From: Candidatus Ribeiella danica
Lineage (GTDB): Bacteria > Chloroflexota > Chloroflexia > Chloroflexales > Roseiflexaceae
NCBI GenBank assembly: GCA_016717335.1
Contig: JADKFS010000014.1
Location: forward strand, 1-18,385
DNA length: 18,385 bases
Direction: 5' to 3'
Shown here: piece after piece, positions 1-5,703 of the stretch
Numbering within the stretch: the first letter of the stretch is position 1
How the letters are laid out: each line of letters begins with the position of its first letter
The notes under the pieces: generated by a model
Told to the model about the DNA's origin: nothing
Database searches by the model: none
What the model saw: the letters and a program-made list of their open reading frames with translations, nothing else
Position numbers and translations under genes: made by a program

Positions 1-1458
1 CGCCGCGTCGAACACCCGCCGCAGGTTCTTCTCGGTTTCGCCGATGTACTTGCTGACCACCGCGCTCAGGTCTACGCGGTACAGATCCAGCCGCAGCTCG
101 TTCGCCAGCACCTCGGCGGCGAGCGTCTTGCCGGTGCCGCTCGGCCCGGCGAACAGCGCCGTGACCCCCAGCCCGCGCCCGCTCTTGCGCGCGAAGCCCC
201 AGGCCTCATACACTGTGGCGCGCTGCCGGACGTGCGCCAGCACGCCGCGCAGCACCTCGACCTGCGCCTCCGGCAGCACCAGGTCGTCCCATGCCGCCGC
301 CGACTCGATCTGCTGCGCGAGGTCGTCGAGCTTTGGCCGGGCCTGCGTGCGGCACGCATCCCACAGGGCAGCGCCGAGGTCGGCATCCGGCCCGCCGTCG
401 CTGGCCTGCCGCACGGCCGCGCCGATGGCGCTCGGGCCGAGGCTGAACTGGGCCGCGATCTGGTCGAGCCGGCCGGTCAGCCGTGCTGCCGCCGGCGAGC
501 GCGTCGCGCCAGATCGCGCGCTGCTCGCCGGCCGTCAGCCGCGGCACGTCCAGCACGATCGCCGGCCGGTCGAGGTCGGACAAACGCTGCTCTCCTGCGA
601 CGATCATCGCGCCGCCGACCTGCTCGGCCAGCCGCCGCGCGGGGCCAGCCCTGGCTTCGCCGTCGAGATCGTCGCACTCGACCAGTAGCGCTAGACCAGC
701 CAGCGCGGCCTCACGCTCCCAAAGCCGCACCAGCGCCTCGGTCTCGCCGGGGGATGATGGCAGCGCGTCGGCGTGGGCCGCGTACAGGCCCAGCCCGAGC
801 GCACGGCACGCCGCTACGGTGATGGCTCGCCGCTCGGCCCGGCCGCCGCCGCATAGCTGCACCAGCGGCAGCGCGCCGCTGCGAGGCGCGCGCCAGGCGG
901 CGACGAGACGGTCGGCGAGGCCTGGTGCCCCGGCGTAAGCGCGTCGCCCGGCACGATTGGCCGAACGATCCCGGCCAGCCGCGCGTCGAGATGCTCGACG
1001 CCGGCCAGGTAGTGCAGCACGCGCTCCTCGATCCGCAGCTGGCTGTGCAGCGCCGCCGGCCCGCTGCCGACGGCGATCAGCCGCCAGCGGCGGAGCGGCC
1101 CGATGGGCGCGAGCGCGCTCCAGTGGGCGCCGGGGAGCGCCGCCAGCGCCAGGCTGAAGGTCGGCGAGGCGATCCGCGTCTCGCCACTCGCCGCTGCGAC
1201 CAGCCCGGCGATCTCGCTGTCCAGCTCGACGCCGACGCATAGCAGCAGCAGGTCGCGCTCGAACGGCGACAGGCGGAACAGCTCGCACAGCATGTCGATC
1301 GCCGCCGGCGCGCCGGCAGGGGCCGGCCACGCCGCGTCCTGACCTCCGGCGCCGTCCTCGCCGCGCAGGCGGGCCATTGCAGCGCGAAGTAGGGAACGCA
1401 CTCGTGCCAGCTCGGCCGTGAGGCGCTCGCGGCTTGCCTGTTCCCACGCGGCGCTCAT
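1..1458 (-). CDS. AAA+ ATPase of contractile injection system type, C-terminus beyond window, two compensating frameshifts
   Basis: This is probably the AAA+ ATPase of an extracellular contractile injection system (Pvc15-like), a cytoplasmic remodelling or assembly factor. The N-terminal domain contains FERDLLLLCVGVELDSEI, typical of the helical domain preceding AAA in this family. The Walker A GPSGTGKT is encoded at 123-146 and is followed by the pre-Walker-B stretch SKYIGETEKNLRRVFDAA at the window edge, so Walker B, the arginine finger and the stop lie outside. The start ATG at 1458 overlaps the stop of the DUF4255 gene (ATGA), which indicates translational coupling. Reading must change frame twice: one base appears missing near 928-931 (a CCCC run) and one extra near 485-495. 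The two compensate, and protein-like sequence continues in all three segments. Sequencing error is likelier than decay. Family assignment is fairly sure; the eCIS role is inferred from the neighbour. Confidence 0.8.
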
Positions 1459-2099
1459 CGCGCCCTCTGAAGATCGAGCGTAGCCATGGTCGCAGGCCGC
1501 GTTGTGCTCTCCGGCTGGATCTCGACCTTGTAGCTCAGCGACGGGCGGTACTTGACCTGGAGCGCCGACCAGACTTTCGAAAGCGCGTCTGCGTTTGGGA
1601 ACTGCGGTCGGATACCGATCGACCCGATCAGCTCGGGCAGATCGGCGGATGCGCCTTGGATGGCAGGAGCGTCGATCTTTTCAGGCGTAGTGGTCTCTCC
1701 CGTATACACGCACCAGTTCCCTTCCACCAAGGCGAGGCAGGGGCGCTCGCGCAGCAGCGCGCTCACGTAGCCCAGCAGCGTCTCGATCTGCAGCTCCTTC
1801 GCGCTGTAGGCGGTGATAATGTAGTGCAGGTCGAGCGCGAGCGGCGCGGCGGCCGGCGGATCCGCGGGCCTGGCGCGCGGGTCGAGCGAGCGCACGCGCG
1901 TGTTCGGCGCGATGTGCGAAAGGAACAGGTTGAGACGCGCCTGCTCGTCAGGTCCGGCTCCGACATGATCCGGCGGCAGGGGCGAGACCGCCACCCCGCC
2001 GACGAGGTCGGCGATCTGGTTGCGCACGAGACCGTGCTCGATCAGGCTCTTGAGCAGCGCCGTCACATAGGCGATTGTCAGAAACGCGGTCGAAGGCAT
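1455..2099 (-). CDS. DUF4255 (Pvc16_N) family protein, contractile injection system tail component
   Basis: The product is about 214 residues. The DUF4255 pattern is clear: an N-terminal FLTIAYVTALLKSL helix, a central LALDLHYIITAYSAKELQIE followed by LLGYVSALLRERPCL, and a C-terminal LSKVWSALQVKYRPSLSYKV. In Photorhabdus virulence cassettes and related eCIS the family (Pvc16) is assigned to the tail end or cap and is required for particle assembly. I chose ATG at 2099. An ATG at 2111 is also possible; the reading frame stays open to 2210, but those extra residues look unlike the family. No strong Shine-Dalgarno precedes either start. Its stop overlaps the start of the downstream AAA+ gene, so the two form one leftward transcription unit. 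The gene is intact with no frameshift. The family call is solid; the exact structural role is from family knowledge. Confidence 0.85.
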   Translation of the reverse strand: MPSTAFLTIAYVTALLKSLIEHGLVRNQIADLVGGVAVSPLPPDHVGAGPDEQARLNLFLSHIAPNTRVRSLDPRARPADPPAAAPLALDLHYIITAYSAKELQIETLLGYVSALLRERPCLALVEGNWCVYTGETTTPEKIDAPAIQGASADLPELIGSIGIRPQFPNADALSKVWSALQVKYRPSLSYKVEIQPESTTRPATMATLDLQRAR

Positions 2100-2358
2100 T
2101 ACGATACCCATACAAGGCAGCGGCCCAGGCGAGACCGGCGATCCCAGAGGTGCGGATCGAGCCTGCGCCAACGCTGGCCTAGCACAAAACAGGGGGCCAA
2201 GACACGACAAAAGTTTCGAGTAGGGCTGACGTTCTCATCTTAGCAAATGACTCTTGCTCAGCTCTTAACTGATAGGCACTACTAGCGAGCTATTACGAAG
2301 TATCGCATCCTCGATCGGCTGTCCCTAGCACAAACACAGCGGAACTATGACGAAATTG
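2100..2358. other. Intergenic region upstream of the DUF4255 gene
   Basis: No convincing gene is seen. The stretch is richer in A/T than its surroundings and is the likely promoter region of the leftward injection-system genes. An 11-bp direct repeat CCTAGCACAAA occurs at 2178-2188 and 2324-2334, with similar flanks (AACAGGG and CACAGC). A small dyad ATGAC-N6-GTCAT sits at the 3' end of the BTAD gene (about 2347-2362). No clear terminator is visible between the BTAD gene and the DUF4255 gene, so read-through is possible. Confidence 0.4.
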
Positions 2359-3489
2359 TCATCTCTCGCCATATCCCCGCGTGGCGATGGAAACTCCAAG
2401 ATCGCGCAATGCCGCGATGTCGGTCTGGATTGTGCGCACGGTGATGCTCAGCGTTCGCGCGAGATCTTGCTCCGTCGGGCGCGCCCCCTGGAGCTCGGCC
2501 TCCTGGACGAGCCGGATCAGCCGGTGCCGGCGCAGAGCCACCTTCCCCGCCACCTGGCCGATCGCGGCGTCGGCAGCACCGGCATCGCTGGTCCAGTACA
2601 CCGTCACGCGCTCGTGGTCAGCGAGTGCGCGTCCAAGAGGGACGCCCACGCGCGCTAAGGTGACCGCCACGGAGATCGTTGGAGTATCGTTGATGGTATG
2701 CTCGGTCTGCCGTATCGCCACAGTCTTACGAGCAGGCTGCGACGTATGATGCAGTGTGCCGATCGACAATGATCGACGCGCCTGGCGCCCTGCGCGGATC
2801 GATTCGGCCAGCGCGCACGTCTCGTCCAGCGGCGGGGCTCCAAGCTCATCCTGGAGCATCTGCACGAGCGCATCGTACTGGCGCAACGCCTCAGCCGGCC
2901 GCCCGAGCCGCGCCAGCAGCCGGATAATGAGGCCGTGCGCCTCTTCATTCAGCGTATCATCCTGTACCCACCGCCGGGCGTAGCTCAGCGCCTCCTCAAG
3001 CTTCCCGGCGTCCATCAGCGCCGTACACACGCGCGCGAGCAGCTGCAGGTAGCGCTCGCGCAGGTCGTCGCGCAGGGGGCGGAGCCACTCGTAGTCCAGG
3101 TCGTTGAGAAGATCGCCCTTGTAAAGCTCAATCGCGGCCTGCCAGTCGGCCAGGTGGGGCGCGGACGCCAGCCGCCGGAACTGATCGAAGTCGAGCTCGA
3201 CTTCGTGCAGCCGGATCGCCCGCAGATCAACGGAAAGCCAGCCGGCCTGATTGTCGAGCAGCCGGTGCAGCCGGTGCAGCGTGCTGCTGAGCGCGCCGCG
3301 ACCGCGCGGCCCGTCGAGATGTGGCCAGACCTGATACGCAATCAGATCGCGCAGCGCGGCCCGCCCGCCGCTCGCATTGAGAGCGAGATAGCCCAGCAGC
3401 GCTCGCATCGGCGCGGATGTGACAGCGATGGTCCGATCCGCCTGGCAGATGTGCAGCGTGTCGAACAGCAGGAGTCGTGCGCGTGTCAT
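2359..3489 (-). CDS. BTAD (SARP/AfsR-type) transcriptional regulator with extra C-terminal HTH
   Basis: This 376-residue regulator starts at ATG 3489, chosen because an AAGGTGG Shine-Dalgarno-like run lies about 11 nt upstream and the product then begins with MTRARLLLFDTLHI, typical for the family. Residues 1-95 form an OmpR-like winged helix with the usual LLGYLALNAS...VWPHLDG pattern. Residues 97-235 are the bacterial transcriptional activation domain, TPR-like (YKGDLLNDLDYEWLRPLRDDL, then LLARLGRPAEALRQYDALVQML). After a linker, residues 320-372 look like a second DeoR-type helix-turn-helix (PTEQDLARTLSITVRTIQTD). It is divergent from the sigma/CHAT group and codirectional with the eCIS-type genes, so it could control either. 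Intact; the target is unknown. Confidence 0.85.
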   Translation of the reverse strand: MTRARLLLFDTLHICQADRTIAVTSAPMRALLGYLALNASGGRAALRDLIAYQVWPHLDGPRGRGALSSTLHRLHRLLDNQAGWLSVDLRAIRLHEVELDFDQFRRLASAPHLADWQAAIELYKGDLLNDLDYEWLRPLRDDLRERYLQLLARVCTALMDAGKLEEALSYARRWVQDDTLNEEAHGLIIRLLARLGRPAEALRQYDALVQMLQDELGAPPLDETCALAESIRAGRQARRSLSIGTLHHTSQPARKTVAIRQTEHTINDTPTISVAVTLARVGVPLGRALADHERVTVYWTSDAGAADAAIGQVAGKVALRRHRLIRLVQEAELQGARPTEQDLARTLSITVRTIQTDIAALRDLGVSIATRGYGER

Positions 3490-3850
3490 AACGCAGCGCC
3501 ACCTTTCCACCGGCTGCCCTCGCACGACAATACTAATCGGCGCACGCTATTAATGTGCGCGTAGTCCGCCGCAGGATGCCGGGTGATTGTCGATTGCTGC
3601 TCATTCATCGCCGTTCCCACGCTGTCGATCTGGAAGCCTCAAGCGCGGCCTTGGAATGACGCCAAACCGCTCACAGGCATTCGGTATTGCGAAAAACAGA
3701 TATTTGTTGTATTAGTAGCGAAGCACGTGCGATTTCGCCGATCCCGCACGTTTATCAAGTGTAAAGCCCTTCGCCCAATACCAGCGAGACCACGCGATCT
3801 CGATGCCGCCAGTCGAAGGTTGCCCCACGACGGGTTAACAAGGAGTCCTT
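3490..3850. other. Divergent regulatory region between BTAD gene and sigma-factor gene
   Basis: No gene is supported here. The region separates two divergent regulator genes. It contains a dyad GCGCAC-N9-GTGCGC at 3540-3560 whose spacer includes ATTAAT, about 50 nt upstream of the BTAD start. It also contains a locally A/T-rich stretch at 3685-3735 holding the best plus-strand promoter candidate. On the minus strand TAGTAT near 3530 is a possible -10 for the BTAD gene, without a good -35. A Shine-Dalgarno AAGGAG at 3840-3845 precedes the sigma-factor ATG by 5 nt. Confidence 0.45.
3687..3715 (+). promoter_or_regulatory. Candidate sigma-70 promoter for the sigma-factor gene
   Basis: TTGCGA (3687-3692) and TATTAG (3710-3715) are separated by exactly 17 bp inside the most A/T-rich part of this intergenic region. 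This would start an RNA near 3722 with a leader of about 130 nt before the ATG at 3851. The call rests on consensus similarity and placement only. Confidence 0.4.
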
Positions 3851-4651
3851 ATGGAGGATTACGGCGATCTGGTCGTGCGCTGCGCGACGATGGTGGCCGC
3901 GCTCGACCGAGAGCTGGGCTGGCAGATCGATGCGGACGAGCGCAGGGCGTACAGTCACACGCTCGCACAGCTGCTCCCCGCGCGCTGCCCCGACGCCCAG
4001 CTGCGCAACGTAGCCCTGTGCTATCACCTGGACCATCGGCTCGTCGAGGCGCTCGCCGATCGCCGGCACGCCGGCCACGACGATGGCTGGCTGTCATGGA
4101 TGGCACAGGTCGTGCCAATCCTCCGCCATGCAGGGCTATCCTGGTCGAACGACGCCGCGCTCAGCCTCGACGACTTGGCCCAAATCGCCCGCACCGAGCT
4201 TGCGCGAGCGCTGCCGAGCTTTCGCTATGGCAGCCGCTTCTCGACCTGGGCGCACCAGGTGATTGCACACAGCGTGCGAGCGGCCCTGCGCGACTCGCAG
4301 GCGCAGAAGCGCGCCGGCCGGCCCGGCCCGCTCGATCAGCCGGCCGTGCTGGACGTCGCGATCGACCAGGACGATCAGCCGGAGACGATCGCGCAGGGGC
4401 ATCTCCTGGCGGCGCAGATCGACGCGATTTTGGCCGCGCAGCCCGACAAACGCCTGGCCGAGATCTTCCGGCTGTGGGCCTACGGCGATCTGCGGGTCGA
4501 AGAGATCGGCCGGCGCGTGCGGCTCAGCCAGTCACAGGTGCGCCTGCTGCTGAGCAGGATTCGCGAGATCCTCCAGCATGACCCGTCCATCAGCGCCTGG
4601 CGCAATAACACGGGCGGCCCCATAGCGGACGATCGATCGGCCGATGCGTGA
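3851..4651 (+). CDS. Sigma-70 family (ECF-like) RNA polymerase sigma factor
   Basis: The 266-residue protein has an N-terminal helical extension of about 100 residues. A region-2-like segment follows at 105-150 (LSLDDLAQIARTEL, then FRYGSRFSTWAHQVIAHSVR), with the aromatic FRY...FSTWA run that normally contacts the -10 element. A linker leads to a region-4 helix-turn-helix at 185-243 (YGDLRVEEIGRRVRLSQSQV). The start is fixed by AAGGAG 5 nt upstream of the ATG. It would direct RNA polymerase to a special promoter set. A zf-HC2 protein, the usual type of anti-sigma partner, is encoded 179 nt downstream on the same strand, followed by a CHAT protease. The N-terminal extension is longer than in a standard ECF factor of about 180 residues and may sense a ligand or partner. 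Intact. Confidence 0.8.
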   Translation: MEDYGDLVVRCATMVAALDRELGWQIDADERRAYSHTLAQLLPARCPDAQLRNVALCYHLDHRLVEALADRRHAGHDDGWLSWMAQVVPILRHAGLSWSNDAALSLDDLAQIARTELARALPSFRYGSRFSTWAHQVIAHSVRAALRDSQAQKRAGRPGPLDQPAVLDVAIDQDDQPETIAQGHLLAAQIDAILAAQPDKRLAEIFRLWAYGDLRVEEIGRRVRLSQSQVRLLLSRIREILQHDPSISAWRNNTGGPIADDRSADA

Positions 4652-4830
4652 AAGATTGGCCGAATCGCTACAGATATGGTAGAGGGTACATGTTTCTACG
4701 GTACGTTATCGTAAGATCGGAACTGCCGGTGTGTGTTACCATGAATCTTGCACGCCGACGGCCATGCAGCAGCCAACCGATCACGTCGTGGCCTGAGGGG
4801 CAATGGCGCCGCTCAGGGGTTGAGGGGTAG

Positions 4831-5613
4831 ATGCAGCTCACAGATCGACAATCATGCACACAAGTGCAACACTACCTGCAGCAAATCTCGGTAACTCGCG
4901 ACATAGTTCAGCCGCCTTCGTGGCTGGTCGAGCATGCCGCGACGTGCGCAGCATGCCGCGGCGCGCTCGCGCTGCTTGCGGCTGAGCTGATTGCGCCGCT
5001 CCCGTCGCCGTTCTCGATCGCCTGCGCCGCGTGCCAGGAGGGGCTGGCCGCGTATATCGACCGCGAGCTGGACGAAAATGTGGCCGCGGCCCTCCAAGCT
5101 GCCCCTGCTGTCGGCTGGCACCTGTGGATCTGCCCAGACTGCGCCGAGCTCTACCAGCTCACCCGCGCGCTCGCTGAAGCGACGCGAGCCGGCACGCTCG
5201 GGCCACTACCGATTGTGACCACGGCGCCGCTCAGCGTAGGACGGCTTCTACACGCGCTGCGGCTCAGCCGCTCATTTCTCGCCTATGCGCTCCCCAGACC
5301 CGTACCCGCGATCGGCTTCGCGCGGGGAAACACACCTGGCAGCACCATTCTGGTCGCGGATGAGCATGCCGGCCACCGCATCAATCTGAGCGTCGAGCAG
5401 CAGCCGGACGACGCCTGGCAGATCATGGTGGCTGTCGTGCCGCCGATCGAGGGTTCGCTCGTACTTTCGCTGGGCGAGCGCACGTTCCGCGTGCCCTTCG
5501 ATGTGCACGGGCAGGCGATCGTGCGTGATGTGCCGGATGCGCTGCTCAGCGCGGCAGACGGCCCTGAGCTGGCGGTCGGGATCGAGCTCGACGCACCGAA
5601 CAGAGGGCCGTAG
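4831..5613 (+). CDS. Putative cytoplasmic anti-sigma factor with two zf-HC2 zinc sites
   Basis: The 260-residue protein has two zf-HC2-like modules. The first is C9...H35-x3-C39-x2-C42 (EHAATCAACRG). The second is C65/C68...H97-x3-C101-x2-C104 (HLWICPDCAEL). This is the pattern of zinc-binding anti-sigma factors, so its likely partner is the sigma factor encoded just upstream. No transmembrane helix is visible, so unlike most zf-HC2 anti-sigma factors it should be soluble. The C-terminal 130 residues look beta-rich (VPPIEGSLVLSLGERTFRVP) and may be a sensor or scaffold domain; I do not recognise a family. GAGGGG at 4822-4827 is a close Shine-Dalgarno for ATG 4831. The CHAT gene follows after 90 nt. 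The zinc motifs are seen directly; anti-sigma activity is inferred. Confidence 0.7.
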   Translation: MQLTDRQSCTQVQHYLQQISVTRDIVQPPSWLVEHAATCAACRGALALLAAELIAPLPSPFSIACAACQEGLAAYIDRELDENVAAALQAAPAVGWHLWICPDCAELYQLTRALAEATRAGTLGPLPIVTTAPLSVGRLLHALRLSRSFLAYALPRPVPAIGFARGNTPGSTILVADEHAGHRINLSVEQQPDDAWQIMVAVVPPIEGSLVLSLGERTFRVPFDVHGQAIVRDVPDALLSAADGPELAVGIELDAPNRGP

Positions 5614-5687
5614 CTCTCATCCCCGCCAGCAGGTGCAGCGAATATTCCCCCGTCGATGGTCAAGCGATAGCTGTGGGCGTCCGAATG

Positions 5688-5696
5688 TGCTAGAAT
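5688..5696 (+). promoter_or_regulatory. Extended -10 promoter giving a leaderless CHAT mRNA
   Basis: TGCTAGAAT (TG-N-TAGAAT, an extended -10) ends only 7 nt before the ATG at 5704. Transcription starting 7-8 nt downstream of the -10 would begin at or next to the start codon, giving a leaderless mRNA. Consistent with this, no Shine-Dalgarno is present before the ATG. No good -35 is visible, as expected for extended -10 promoters. Confidence 0.5.
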
Positions 5697-5703
5697 CGCC
5701 CAC

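Noticed and set aside
44..1342. Several long plus-strand frames opposite the AAA+ gene
   Set aside because: They are antisense shadows caused by high GC. They are Arg/Ala/Ser-rich without motifs, while the minus strand shows AAA+ motifs.
1434..2243. 269-codon plus-strand frame opposite the DUF4255 gene
   Set aside because: Arg-rich composition and no family features; the minus strand carries clear DUF4255 patterns.
3583..4581. 332-codon plus-strand frame over the sigma-factor gene
   Set aside because: It starts in the divergent promoter region and turns into an Arg/Ala/Pro-rich shadow of the sigma gene, which has its own ribosome site and sigma motifs.
4648..4830. 60-codon GTG frame filling the gap between the sigma-factor and zinc-finger genes, overlapping the stop of one and abutting the start of the other
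   Set aside because: Its codons lack the strong third-position GC bias of the neighbours, the product shows no protein-like pattern, and the only ribosome site nearby (AAGGAG) belongs to the sigma gene.
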